From Corallium rubrum (lineage: Eukaryota; Cnidaria; Anthozoa; Scleralcyonacea; Coralliidae), in NCBI GenBank assembly GCA_964035015.1, contig OZ036005.1, forward strand, positions 4,605,747 through 4,669,746: 64,000 bases of DNA. Reading direction: 5' to 3'. Positions 1 through 34,871 of the stretch are shown piece by piece. Below the pieces are notes generated by a model. It was given only the letters and a program-made list of their open reading frames with translations, did no database searches and had not been told where the DNA came from. A program made the translations under genes and the position numbers. The stretch's first letter is position 1; the number at the start of each line of letters is the position of its first letter.

Positions 1-48
1 CAACAACAACAGCAAACAATAACAATATATTTTTTTGTGTTATTTTAG

Positions 49-22605
<22,557 letters not shown>

Positions 22606-22702
22606 TAAGAAAAGGTAAGAGCCAATAACAGATCAGAGTTTAGAATCGTACATATCCATTCTTGATGCCCCTTTGATTCGTCCATAGTCAGTTGAGGTAT
22701 AT

Positions 22703-23038
22703 ATGGAGCACGGGTGGCGTGCGCTGTTAGGGCGCTGCCGTTCACCAATAGTTAAGCCCGGTCGGACGGGGTTAGTACTTGGATGGGTGACCGTTTGGGA
22801 ATAACCATAACCCCGTACTCCGCCAGCATGGGACTTATGTGAGTAGAGTTGGTCTCTCCTGTGCTCCGAGGGTTTTTCGCCGGGTTCTCCGGTTTTCCTC
22901 CCTCCGTAAAATCAACACCTAGGTCTTAGTTGTCTACTCATAGGAGTTTGGTGTCAATTGGGACGAAAGTTCTGTTCCTCGCTCCTGCCGCACGTTAAGT
23001 GGCAAATTTAATAAATTCAAATAAATTCAAATATATGG
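22703..23038 (+). mobile_element. 5S rRNA-derived SINE, near-complete copy
   Basis: The head contains GTTAAGCCCGGTCGGACGGG and TTAGTACTTGGATGGGTGAC, matching the 5S A-box/C-box half. The body reads CGCCGGGTTCTCCGGTTTTC. The tail is an AATAAATTC repeat. It lies just after the FNIP stop and so may fall in its 3' UTR. Confidence 0.85.
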
Positions 23039-23819
23039 AAACTGGACGAAAGCCGTTGTTCTGTGTTTTTGTTCAGTTTGTGCAATTTCACGCGTAGTCT
23101 TTCGTCGTCACGTGTTGATCGAATTTATTGTCAAACCATGTTCATGGTTTCTTCATATGTGTGTGCCTTCCCCCTTGGATACCAGTCTCCCTCTTCATGT
23201 TTCTTGACACCTTTATGTAAGCTGATTCCTCTCTCCAATACCGCTGCCAAACGTTTGCGCGTGCGTGAGTTTGCAAGAGTGAACACTGCAAGAAATGTGG
23301 GAGATAGCCATGGCAACAACAACCAGACAGTGAAGACACTAAGACTCGAATGTTTAAAAAAAATTAATTTTCGTGATGAAAATTACAAAAGGGGCTATCT
23401 CAGCTACAGCCTGTCGTTCTGAAGCACGCGCGTATTGTTATTTAACGTATAATAATTACATTGGGGGGACACAGCGTATGTCAAGTGACCTCTATGCGCA
23501 CGCGAATTATCTTTAAAATGTGCCCTCCCCTTCCCCCTTCCATCAAGGTTGCAACCTAAATTTTCCTATTCCTCGCGCGTCTTCTCCGCCTGCGAGCCTC
23601 TGCAGAGGAGAGAGGATTAGGACCAAAATGTCCAGTCTGATCGTCCTAAGCCTCAAACGTATCGTGTTCCATTTTACCAGTCTAACCGTGTAAATGGAAA
23701 GCCCCTAAAGAAACTCTAAAATAAGGACTTTAACTCTTTCTTGTCCGAATTGGTCTTTGGTATTTTATTCTGGTTATAAACGCCAGACGATTTTATTCAC
23801 CCCTGGGGAAGCCCTCGGA

Positions 23820-24022
23820 CCGGACGTGCAAAAAATTTCAGATTTTTTGCCAACCCCAGACGTGCAAAAATTTTAAGATTTTTTGCTAACTCCGCGTGTG
23901 CAAAAATTTTGAAATTGTTTTGCCAACCCCGGACGTGCAAAAATTTTAAGATTTTTTTGCCAACCCTGGACGTGCAAAAAAGCTTCAGATTTTTTTGCCA
24001 ACCCCGGACGCGCAAAAGTTTT
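23820..24022. repeat. ~43-bp tandem repeat, five units
   Basis: Each unit has GGACGTGCAAAAATTTTAAG and TTTTTTGCCAACCC. The unit is open on the minus strand but shows no codon-like conservation. Confidence 0.85.
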
Positions 24023-24825
24023 CCTAGGCCTTGCCCAGTTAACGCGTTTGCAAAGTGATCCGATCAAGTCCACCCAAGAACCCGAACCGACTACGCGGCA
24101 TTACGATGTGGGCATTTCAGAATAGGTTACAATATTGACAAAGAAGTCATGTACAAATTACATAGTTTTCTGCTCTTTTTTGGTCGGAACTCCGAAGCTT
24201 GCGCAGGCGCAAAATATTTGCCAGCGGTGTCCTCCATGGGGAAGTGCTTCGTGTTGTGTCCACATAATAGTTTGCATAGATATATACTAGTGATTATGAG
24301 ATATGTACGGTGCATCGTGCTTGATTACTGCTAGTTCTAACTCTAACCCTAACATTAAAACTCTACCATAACCATTTAACCTAATTCTAATCCCAAACGT
24401 GTTTAAACCTAACCCAAACTAATGTGTAGACCTTACATGAAGTAGTTACGTTGTCTTTTGGGTTTATTTTTCTATCGCCCCAGAGTTCTTGCCTCAGGTG
24501 CTTTTCCCCCGGCATGTCTCTTTCTATCCGCTTGGGTTCATTGCTCTTGTTACTTTGTCTGTGTTTATTGTTTTATTATTATTTTATTTTTTTATAGGTT
24601 TTTCTGTACGGATTGTGAATTATTAAAACGTTTTATCAACAAATATTTTTGGTGTACTATATTATAAATTTGTATAAATTAATATATCTGTGTAGCTCAT
24701 ACAGTTTGCATAAATTTGATGTTTTGTTATCTGTTGTGGCTATCATGGCTCAGTGCTTTTTACTCGGGCCTCTGTGGCTTAAAAAAGGCTTTTTGGGGGT
24801 TAAATTATGACATTAAATTATCACA

Positions 24826-24925
24826 AAACACATTTAACTCACGGCAGAACACAATTAACTCACGGCAAAACACAATTTACAACTCACGGCAAAACACAAT
24901 TAACTCACGGTAAAACACAATTTGC
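24826..24925. repeat. Left terminal array, ACTCACGGCAAAACACAATT units
   Basis: About five 18-20-bp units at the left edge of the transposon. The right end has the same motif inverted in a much longer array. Confidence 0.85.
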
Positions 24926-25068
24926 GCTTTGATTGTCAGCGGTCGGTACCATGAGACACGATGTTTCAGGTTACACAAAGTACATCACACTTACACATCG
25001 TATCACAGGGTCACGTTGTTTTCCACTTTTCCGACATTTTTATAGTCGAAGCTGTAGTTTTCTGGTAA

Positions 25069-25115
25069 ATGTTTTGTTCAGATTGTGGCGCGTCTCTGAA
25101 GGATAATGATAAATT
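25069..25115 (+). pseudogene. Truncated zinc-ribbon exon copy in left inverted repeat
   Basis: The ATG at 25069 reads MFCSDCGASLKDNDKFCS, identical to the start of the minus-strand gene's exon at 34722. Similarity breaks after TTCGAC, before the second CxxC. So the left arm carries a cut copy of the right arm's exon, upstream of the real left exon. Confidence 0.75.
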
Positions 25116-25209
25116 TTGTTCGACCACCGTAGTAGAGAGCTATGTGTGCATGTGACACATAGAGGAGAGGTTCCTGCTGTGCATGACATTTTTTATTTCA
25201 AATTTTGAA

Positions 25210-28200
25210 ATGTTTTGCTCAAATTGTGGTGTCGCTGTCATGAATGATGACAACTTTTGTTTGACATGTGGAAACGGTAAGTCGATTAAATTTTACGTTT
25301 TCAAATGTGTGTACGAATAGCTCGAAGAGTGCTCAATACCAGCGGCGTAGCTAGGAATTTCCTCAGAGGGGGGGGGGGGGGGCGAGCATTGAAAATTTCC
25401 GACAAAAGGGCGTGGTCAAATGGGCGTGGCTATAATAGTACCACATTAGTTACTTAGTTTACTCAATTGAATACGTAACATGTATTTTAAAAAAGTATTA
25501 TTTATATATGTCACTTACTTGTTTATATCGATGAGAAATTTGAAAATGAGAACAGAATTCGAGTCTTTGAGTAATTGAGCTATTGCACTGCCACTGAATA
25601 CTAATTGAAACAATGAATGAAATACGAGCCGCAAGGCGCAGCTCAAGACTCATTAGGGAGCTTAAGCAAATACAACGCGAACGTCAAGGACAACGTCCTT
25701 AATACAATAGAATTTTCCTCACAACAAAGAAAATGAACAATTTTTAGCCCCAAGAGTAATCCTTACGCCGTCCCCGTTCTACATACAACGTTATTCAGAT
25801 CATTTTCACGTCTTCAGGACGACGGTAACTCTTGAAACGGCGAAACCTGTTAGTTGAGTTTGACTTTAAACTATGCGACAAAAATCCTTTTAGAACTCTG
25901 AAGCTTTTGAATGTCGGAAAACATAGTTTATGTATTCAATACTACGCAAATGATTCGTGGTTTCTGCTAGATACTGAACTTTAGATTGCCGTTGCCGTCC
26001 TAGCTTGCTTAAGCTCCCTCTTGTCAATGAGACTTGAGCTGCGACTTGCGACTCGTATTTCATCGGAACAATTGTCTGCTGTCAACAGTCAACCTAAACC
26101 TGTGAAAATGATCTGTTCGGCGTGTTTGCATTTTGCAATAGCATGTAACCGGACGTCGTGACCCGGCACTTTGTCACCAGTAGTTTATAATAACTTAATA
26201 AGTATAAAGTGTTTGTTGACATTTCTCGTGCGTTTCCCTTGACTTTTCGCAACAAATACTATTTAGTTTATTGAAAAAAACGAAAGTAAAAAGTTATTAT
26301 TTGTAAAATACAATAACACGATTGTGCCAGTCGTTCTTCGACCATCCGATTTTCCGACAAGCATCAAAATTTTCCGACAAACAACACTCAGAAGTCCTGT
26401 GGGTGGGGGGGGGGGGGGGGGGTGGTCGCCGCCCCCCCCCCCTCTAGCTACGCAATACCATTAAATATGTGGTGGTCAACGACCTACGTCAGTATTTTGC
26501 TTCGAATCTGCTTCTTTCGCTTTTGTCACAGACACAGGAGACATATAGATTTAAATCTGTACCATCTGGCATCTACCAGAAGACCAACTCGCTTTTCCCC
26601 AATTTATTGGGCTATTCCAATTTTTAAATGCACCCCCCTATTGAAGACCCCTATTTTTGTCACCCACTCTCTGGAATATCCAAACTGATGGTTACACCCT
26701 CCCTTGGAATTTCCAACTAAAACCTTATCCCTCCCTGGAATTTTCAAGAAAAATTTATCCCATTGCTTGGAATGTCCAACTTCCACCCTACCCCTCTGGA
26801 ATTTCCAAGGAAATTAATCCCTCCCTTGGAATTTCCATAACTTTCCTCGGACAATATGGGAATATCCCATTTTTAGATTTTACTTGCTTGGAAGATGGCA
26901 ATTCTCAGATCCCTGTATGAACCATATGTGTGGATGCACAAGCATAATTTGATTCCATATTTCAGGGGCTGTGGAGGGGTGGGATGGGGTGGGGTAGCTT
27001 CACACCCCCACCCCACCCTCCACTTTTTAGCTAAGGAAAAGAAACATTTTAAATTAAACCAATTGAGATTTATTTATAAAATTAAATGTTGAAATTGTGG
27101 TTTGCCTCAATGATTTTATGTTAAAAATGTTCTTCAAAGTACTGGAAATAATGTTTTAGAGCTTTAGAAATTCAAAAATTTTCTGGAGAATATGCCCCTA
27201 GCCCACCTAAAAATTGTTAGCCCCCACCCACTCAAAAGATCTCCCAGCAACCCCTGTATTTTTTTTTTCATGCAAGTGAGAGAGGATAAAGTAGGGGTTT
27301 ATCGATTATTTTTAATTAATATTATTGTCGTGTTATTTTCAGAAAACCATTGCCCTTCCGCAGGAATTATAAATGTTTAATTGATTAATTACCACCTTTT
27401 TCAAAGAATGTCTGCCAATTTTGCAGCCATGTCATGCCATTAATGTTTTCAATGACCTGTAACTCACTTTACTAATGTTCAATATTCCTTATTTTAAAAG
27501 TTATGCATGAATTGGATACTGATCAAGATGATTCTGACAGTGAACAAGACAGTGAACAAGAAGTGGAAATTGATGAAGAAGGGATAATAACATATTATTT
27601 TAATTGTGGCTTTAGTTACAAAGAAATGCTTCTATTCTTGGAAAAGCATCATCAGTGCAAAATGAGTCATAGTACCTTAATTCGACGACTGAAAGTATAT
27701 GGGCTAAGTAGGCGAGGCTTTGCTACCAATCCCAATTCTAATCATGCTATTGAAGCTGTTCGAGAACGTATCCGACAAATTGTTAATGGTCCTGGATCTT
27801 CAGGAGGGTATAGGACAGTGTGGCATACTCTGGAAATGGAAGGGTTGAGAGTGCCTCGTATAGTTGTACAGGAGATATTGAAGGAGGTAGATCCAGAAGG
27901 ATCTGAATTAAGAAGAGCCCATCGATTAAAAAGAAGGGAGTATCATAATCCAGGGCCCAATTACTCATGGCATATGGATGGGTACGATAAGCTCAAGCCA
28001 TGGGGCTTTCCTATCCATGGTGCGATAGATGGCTTCAGCAGGAAAATCCTTTGGCTACAGTTAACACGTTCAAACAATTCTCCTGACAGTATTGCAAAAT
28101 TTTATTTAAATGCTGTAAATGAATTTAATGGGTGTCCAGTAGAGATGATAACAGACCTTGGAACAGAAAATGGAATTGTGGCGGCAATCCAGTCCTATTT

Positions 28201-28717
28201 TCGTGATAACCATGAGTCCCATCGCTATGTTCCTTCTCCCAGAAACCAGCGGATTGAAGGATGGTGGTCATATTATGCAAAGAACCGTTCTATGTGGTGG
28301 AGAAGCTTTTTCTCTGATTTGGAATCAAGAGGATTGATTGATTTATCTTTCGAGTTAAGCAAAGAATGTCTTTGGTTTTGTTTCTCTGGCATATTACAAG
28401 AAGACTTAGACACTGTCAAAGAACACTGGAATACTCACCGAATTAGAAAGTCCAGGTACAACACTGTTCCTGGTCGCCCTGATTCGCTTTTTTATTTGCC
28501 TGAACAACATGGTGGTGTTGAAAATATTATCATGGAAGTGCCACAAAATGAACTAAATTATGCAAAGGAAGAAATTGTTCAAAGGAATGAAGATAATGAG
28601 TATCAAGAGTACTTTAACTATGCCATTGAAGCTCTTCAGCTTTCATCTGCAAGTGACTGGCAAGAGGCATACCAATTATATAACAGGCTTATGCAAGTTG
28701 CAGAAAACGGTGAATAA
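25210..28717 (+). CDS. Transposon integrase (DDE) with zinc-ribbon N-terminus
   Basis: Exon 1 (25210-25276) encodes MFCSNCGVAVMNDDNFCLTC, a CxxC...CxxC zinc ribbon. Its donor GTAAGT joins the acceptor at 27499-27500, and exon 2 (27501-28717) continues in frame for 427 residues total. After an acidic stretch (QDDSDSEQDSEQEVEIDEE) come a helix-turn-helix region and an integrase core (GGYRTVWHTLEMEGLRVP, NYSWHMDGYDKLKPWGF). Candidate catalytic residues, numbered from the exon-2 Met: Asp ~159 (HMDGY), Asp ~218 (ITDLGTENG), Glu ~252 (NQRIEGWW). The whole triad is present and the frame is intact, so it may be active. Retroviral-type integrases of this form occur in IS3EU-like animal transposons. 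An alternative is a domesticated copy. No LTRs were seen. Confidence 0.8.
25340..26453. mobile_element. hAT-like non-autonomous element inside the left arm
   Basis: Starts CAGCGGCGTAGCTAGG and ends CTCTAGCTACG, with AATACCA repeated on both outer sides. It has G-runs at both ends (25370-25382; 26405-26422). Internal pair: GAAATACGAGCCGCAAGGCG / inverted TTGCGACTCGTATTTC at 25619-26062, a nested fold-back. Non-coding. The right terminus seems to have lost a few bases. Confidence 0.65.
26640..26875. repeat. Palindromic TTGGAATTTCCAA array, left arm
   Basis: About six units of 30-40 bp, each with a CTTGGAATTTCCAA-type palindrome. The same array lies in the right arm at 33930-34335. Confidence 0.85.
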
Positions 28718-29089
28718 ATGTACATGTACTACCTACTAGATATACTTCATGTAATATTTAAATGAAAACACATGGACGGTATTTTACAAAACATTAATTT
28801 TGTTCATCAAATCAAGATTACAGCCTGGGCTTGTGTTGTATAGACCATAAAATGTTAATAAAAAATTCAGTTTTTCATGGATGTTACATAAAATAGTCTG
28901 CAAAATATGAAACTCTCTGGCAACATGTACAGTTAGTAGTCTTGACCATTATGTATGTACCGTACCTATGAGTAACCATGAGTGCATGCAGTTACATGTA
29001 ATATCAACAGCAAATAAAATAACATCAATTAGAGAACAGCCTATATAAAACTACATACAATATGCATGTTTTTCATGTACACTGTCCTG
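28718..29089. other. Gap between convergent transposon genes
   Basis: 372 bp between the two stop codons. It is AT-rich with AATAAA at about 28857 and inverted-sense TTTATT signals, and presumably serves as the 3' UTRs of both genes. Nothing else was seen. Confidence 0.5.
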
Positions 29090-31292
29090 TCAAGCTTTTC
29101 CAAATGATTGTCCCTTACAATAAGCCAACACAAAAATTTCATTAAACCTATCTGATGTTGTCATGTGAACTACTGGGAGGGTTATTATCTTGGCACATGC
29201 CCCTACAACAGGGAAACACACTTTGTGGTTAGGGCATTCATTAAGACATTCATGGTTAAATGCAACTGTGATTGTAAATCCCTGATCACTTAGTGGCTTG
29301 TGTCTCTGACCAGTTAGCCATCCCAGAATGCCTGCCGGTGTTAGATCAGCCTTGTTAAACTGTTCATCTACTTCTTCAAGGGTATCGACCGCATCATCAT
29401 CATCATCCAAACAAGCAATTGCTTCAACATAATCTGACACATATTCTTTATCTTCAAGTTTAAACAAAAGATCTTGAAAGTGGTCCATGACTGCTTCTTC
29501 GGTTTTTCTCCTTGAACTTCCTTCTGGGGAGTACATTGGAACCAACAAGGAAAATAAATAGTTGGCATCGACAACTTCTTCCTTTTGGGATTCTGTTACA
29601 AACAGAGACTTGCAAATTTCTGGGTTGGTTGTGATTGCATTTCCCAGGCCAAATGCAGCAAGTCCTTTCATAAATTCTTTTAGATATACAATTCTTTTCA
29701 TGACAATGCTTATAACAACAGACTTAACAATGTCTTCCACATGTTTTTCATCGATTAACCCAGTGTACCCATGGTCGATAATTGCTTCTTGATGTGAACA
29801 AACATCATTTTTGATTGAGAATAGAAGGTTCCTATCATCTGGAGTTAGATGCTTGTCTGGATCAAGCTCTTTCATATCTACATCTGGGTGCACCATTAGA
29901 TTAAAAACGCTTGCATCAAGGAAATGTGGTGCTGGTCCACCTTGGGCTACTAGCAATAACTTCACAACAGGAAACAAATGCTCCATTCTGAATATTGGAT
30001 GTTGAATCCACAGGACTTCCATGTGGGAACATAACATGGCCAATTTCAGAAACTATGTTGGTATAAAATTCTTTCGCCATTGCACCCGAATCTATACCCT
30101 GTTCACCAGCATAGTGGACTCTTAGAACTTTGTTTACCTTAGATGGATTTTTATTCATTTCCCTCTTCCAGATTGCAAGGTTTCTTGATAATGGCGCTCC
30201 TCGTCGAACAACAATAAATGAGTGGTCTGATCGATCCACAGCTTTAGATATGGTGTTGATTAATGAAGAAGTGTCTGTGAACTGTTGGTTGTTTTCACTT
30301 AATAGCAGCTGTTCTTCATCATCAAACTGCTTTTGCATTTCAAATGCAAGCTCTTCGTCAGCTACAGTCTGTTGCATAGCAGTGTCTTTTGTAAGATCGA
30401 TGTCTTCATGAAAAGGACTTTCCAACCTTGCATGCTTTGTAATGGGTTTGTGATCTTCTGCATCAGGACTTTTCTGCTCACTAGACTTGGTCATATACTT
30501 GGCAATAGTACCGAAAGTAGTATCAGAGGTAGAAGCACCAAAATCATCATCTGATCTATCGAAGTCAGAGTCAGTACATAGGAAAAGCGTTATCCTCTTG
30601 TAATCCTTGCCTATCTCCTCACGGTAACGATTTAATGTAAAGCATTCTTCTGTTGAACCTGGCAAAAGAATGGCTCTCCTTCCATCTTCATATAATAGTG
30701 AATATGTTTGACTGGGATCAAACAAATTACTATGGAAGTTACTCCACTTTTCTTCAGCTAACTTCAGTAAAGGAATGTAAGATATAGTTGGAGAAACTCT
30801 AAGAGCAAGCTTTTTACCTCTTTTAGGCCTAAGGCTTTGCTCTGCTTCATTCCATTCCATCAGACCAATGCTCAAGACTACATCACTAGCTTCTTTCTTT
30901 TTCCCACTTTTTCCAGATTCTGGAGCTTTAGAGACGCGTTTTTTCCACTCTTTCCCTTTATTCTCTCTAAATGTCTTCAGTGATTTTACGTACCCCTTGG
31001 GTGCACTTCCACTAGCAGTGGAAATACCTGTATAAAAACAAATAAACAAACGCTGTTACAGTCAAACTTGTATATATGGTAGTAATTGGGCCTGACTGTT
31101 CTGTAACACATAAAGAACTACTACTTACAGTACATGTTGACCATTATGTAAAAGTTTACTTTATATAGCTTTATAACTGGGAGTTATTAATATTAAATAA
31201 TCAAAAGTGTTTATATGAGAACTGCAGGTTGTACATGTACATCCTGTTTGAAGGTACTAGGTTCGGAGAAATTTAAAGAATTTAAGTACCTA

Positions 31293-31400
31293 ATATTTAA
31301 AACACGAGCAGGAGTGTTTTATCAGATATAAAACACGAGGTGAAGCAGAGTGTTTTATATCTGATAAAACACGTTCCGCGAGTGTTTTGAATAGCTTAAA
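31293..31400. repeat. AAAACACGAG-type palindrome
   Basis: GTGTTTTATCAGATATAAAACAC and its inverted copy around 31340-31390 form a hairpin in the intron of the HECT-like gene. Confidence 0.6.
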
Positions 31401-31589
31401 AAACGACCACCATTTGGCAAGTTCGTTGGCGGAGTAATTTTTGAAAAATAATGTTGTCTAAGCTGAGAAAATCAAAGCTAAAGTTTATGTAAATTAGGAT
31501 GAAATTTTATCACATTATAAAACCACCAACATGGTACTGATTTCCTTTGTGTTTTCCTCATGAAATATTAATGAGTTTTTTAAGCTAAG

Positions 31590-33592
31590 TGGAAAAAAGA
31601 TCTACTAACACTAACACTAGTCAATATCTCTTTGGCAAATGGTTATTTTCCAACTGCATGGAAACTATCGAATATTTTTCCTATTTTTAAAAAAGATAAT
31701 CGCCAATTGAAAAGCAATTACCGCCCTATTTCTCTACTGACATCATTATCTAAAATATTAGAGAAAATCGTGTTTAAATGTCTTTACAACTTTTTGCTAG
31801 AAATATGCTTTTTCACTCCCTTACAATCAGGTTTTCGTCCTGGGGATTCTACTGTGAATCAACTTATACTTATGGTACATAAAATACATGAAGCTTTAGA
31901 GGGTGGGAAGGAAGTGCATATGGTCTTCTTGGACATGAGCAAAGCATTTGATAAAGTTTGGCACAAAGGCCTCTTTTTGAAGTTGGAATGCTTAGGTGTT
32001 AGAGATCCGCTCCTATCTTGGATTAAAAGTTACTTGACAAACAGAAAACAGCGAGTAGTCATTGATGGCCACTCGTCTGATTGGAAAAAAGTTGAAGCGG
32101 GGGTGCCTCAGGGATCAGTATTAGGACCTTTGTTATTCTTAATTTATAGAAATGATATTACTGAAAACCTTCAGAGTAATTGCTTTCTTTATGCAGATGA
32201 TACTTCATTGTTAGAAATTGTTGAAGATCCCAAATTGGCATCTACTAAACTTAACAATGATTTAAAAAGTATTTATTTAGTAATTGGACACGTGACTGGC
32301 AAGTCACTATTAATCCAAGCAAGACTGAAGCGATGATCTTTTCCACTAAGCGATACAAACCAGCACATCCTGCATTGTATTATGAAAATAATGAAATTAC
32401 TACTGTCAGCAGTCACAAACATCTTGGAGTCACTCTTTTGTCTAATCTGTCATGGCGCATACATATTTTAAATATTTATGATAAAGCTCTCAAACGACTT
32501 AATTTATTGAAAGGTTTAAGATTCAAAATTAACAGAAACACTTTGGATAAACTATATAAGTCCTTAATTAGACCTGTTATGGAATATGCAGATGCAGTCT
32601 GGGATGGTTGTACTGAAGACGTTAGTGATCTGCTTGAATCTGTGCAATACGAATTTGCTAAGGTGGTCACGGGTGCAATGAAGGGTACTGGGCGTCAAAG
32701 ATTATTAGAAGAGTTAGCATGGGAAGATTTGAAAACAAGGCGTTCAGTTCACAAACTTGTTTTATTTTTTAAGATAGTTAATTAGCTAACACCAAATTAT
32801 TTATTCGACTTCCTTCCACTTACAACACAACAAAGATCAGGGATATTGCTGAGATCCTCCTGTAATTTCAGCTTATTCCAATGTCGTACGGAGAGATTTA
32901 AAAAATCTTTCTTTCCTGCCACTACAATTTTATGGAATAGCTTAGACTATGATTTTCGGGATACTCAATCTATAGGTCATTTTAAAAGATGCTTGCTAGA
33001 TTTCTTTGACATTTCAACTTATGATAAACGCTATGATTATGCACTTGATAGATATAGTTCAATTTTACATACTCGAATTAGGCTGAATTGTTGTGCGCTG
33101 AATTATTATCTCTTTAAAATCAATTGTGTGGCATCTCAGGCCTGTGATTGTGGATTCAGTTGTGAATCCCCAATTCATTATTTTCTACATTGTCCCCGAT
33201 ATGCTGCTTTTAGATTTTCTTTGTTTATGGCTGTAGTTGAAATCTTGGGAAACAGCTGGTATAATATGTCTGACTCAGTTAAAGTGAAAATGATTTTGTT
33301 TGGCGCTGAAAATTTGAATTTGAATCAAAATAATGCTATTTTTTGCCATGTGCAACAATATATTAAAAGTTCAGAGCGTTTTGTAGTTTTAAATGATTGA
33401 TCAACCAGCTGTTTCCTTGGCTGCCTATTATGTACTATGTATAGTTGCATGCATGCGTGTACTCTTATACCACTTTTTGTAACTATTTTATAAATATGCG
33501 TGAGCCCCCCAGATGAGCTTTTATTGCTCTTGGGGCAAACGTAAGAAATATATGTTTAAATAAAAAAAAAAAATTAAAAAAAAGAAAAAAAG
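31590..33592 (+). pseudogene. Truncated LINE with broken reverse transcriptase
   Basis: The open reading resumes from about 31600 with ANGYFPTAWKLSNIFPIFKK, NYRPISLLTSLSKILEKIVF and FLDMSKAFDKVWHKGL, then GVPQGSVLGPLL and the catalytic YADDT. A frameshift near 32280 moves into INPSKTEAMIFSTKRY, HKHLGVTL and RPVMEYADAVW. A single TAG at 32783-32785 breaks the same frame before the last domain (to 33400). The tail ends in an A-rich run (33562-33592). No endonuclease is present. It belongs to the jockey/CR1-like non-LTR group and was inserted in the transposon intron, opposite to the HECT-like gene. Confidence 0.85.
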
Positions 33593-33929
33593 ATGTACAT
33601 AATTTTCTTTTTTGCTCATTTATAAATGTTTGGTGTTGGGAGGTAGACCATATTAGAACAGTACACATGATTGATTGGCTGCAGGCTGGCTCATGTGAAT
33701 TACACCATGTTCAGGCAGTGTCATCCTATTTTTAACTCAAAAATTGTCTTATTCAAATTCTTAACTGCAAATTTAAAAATGAACAATGTGAATTTCATAT
33801 CTAACAACTATGAACATCAACAGAGCATGCAAGATGACGTTTTCTTAAAAAATAACCAAACTTGACCCCCCGATTTTATCCCCCCCCCCCATGTTGAGGA
33901 ACCTCAATTTTTTTTAGTACCATCTTTGG

Positions 33930-34335
33930 AATTTCCACCTATTTTGCTCTAAATTTATAGCCCTCCCCGGAAAATTCCAGTCAGGTTTCCTACCTTCCCT
34001 TGGAAATTCCAAACAGGTTTGCGACCCTCCCCTGGAAGTTCCAACTAGCATTATGCATTAATTATACCCCTGCCCTGGAATTTCCAAGTAGATTTATACC
34101 CCTCCCCAGGAAAATCCAGTCAGGTTTGTGACCTCCCCTGCACGTTTCTAACAGCTTTGTAACCTTGCCCAGGAATTTCCAGTCAGCCAGTCAGGTTTGT
34201 AACCCCCTGGAAATTCTAACCAGATTTATAGCCCTCCTGGAAATTCCAAACAGGTGACTGAGGTGAGCTAAACTACCCTACCCCTTGGAATTTCCAGTGC
34301 TAAAACTAACCCCCTCCCCTGGAATTTCCAAGGTT
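33930..34335. repeat. Palindromic TTGGAATTTCCAA array, right arm
   Basis: About ten 35-45-bp units with CCCTGGAATTTCCAA or GGAAATTCCAA cores, the counterpart of the left-arm array at 26640. Confidence 0.85.
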
Positions 34336-34871
34336 ACTCAACAGGGGGATGCGGATAAAAATTGGAATAGCCCAATATTAAACGGTCAGCTAAATAATCA
34401 CTTAAAATGCCATTTCCAATCATACTCATTCGCCACTTAATATTGACCATCCGGACTTCTGAACAGGTTTCTTGAATTTTATATTGGTTTTCCTTGTGTT
34501 TAAAAGCCCTCTTTTTTAGTTTTGGGTAAATCTTATGTGTGTCAGAATCGCTCAAAATACCGCCTACTGATAATATAATGTTTATATGAATATTAGCCGT
34601 AGATATAAATATTTTGTTAAGTTCATATATCAAGATATAATCAATGTTTACTCACCCTTTCCACATGTCGAACAAAATTTATCATTATCCTTCAGAGACG
34701 CGCCACAATCTGAACAAAACATTTACCAGAAAACTACAGCTTCGACTATAAAAATGTCGGAAAAGTGGAAAACAACGTGACCCTGTGATACGATGTGTAA
34801 GTGTGATGTACTTTGTGTAACCTGAAACATCGTGTCTCATGGTACCGACCGCTGACAATCAAAGCGCAAAT

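Larger units (their letters stand above)
29090..34722 (-). pseudogene. Transposon zinc-ribbon/HECT-like protein, frameshifted
   Basis: Exon 1 (34656-34722, 67 bp, the same length as its + strand counterpart) encodes MFCSDCGASLKDNDKFCSTC. The donor GTGAGT joins the acceptor at 31028-31029, and exon 2 runs 31027-29090. Exon 2 has a basic stretch, a middle region and a HECT-like C-terminal half (HYAGEQGIDSGAMAKEFYTN; LDPDKHLTPDDRNLLFSIKN). The likely active-site Cys is kept in VVGACAKIITLPVVH near the end. The reading frame shifts by one base near 29945-29955: the coding total is one base over a multiple of three. Otherwise it is open throughout, so it is a recent break or a sequence error. It resembles G2E3-type HECT proteins often linked to transposons. 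Its role in transposition is unknown. Confidence 0.7.

Noticed and set aside
22703-22825. A real 5S rRNA gene
   Set aside because: The 5' half of 5S is lost or diverged and the copy continues into a SINE body and tail.
23797-24022. Minus-strand open frame over the 43-bp repeat
   Set aside because: Open in several frames and not conserved between units as protein; treated as non-coding tandem repeat.
24328-24425. Telomere-like CTAACCCTAA words (also 52680-52760)
   Set aside because: Irregular spacing and no uninterrupted array; could be chance or an old interstitial trace, not supportable.
26965-27030. G-rich/C-rich hairpin (GGGGTGGGG ... CCCCACCCC)
   Set aside because: A short palindrome of low complexity in an intron; no evidence of function or element ends.
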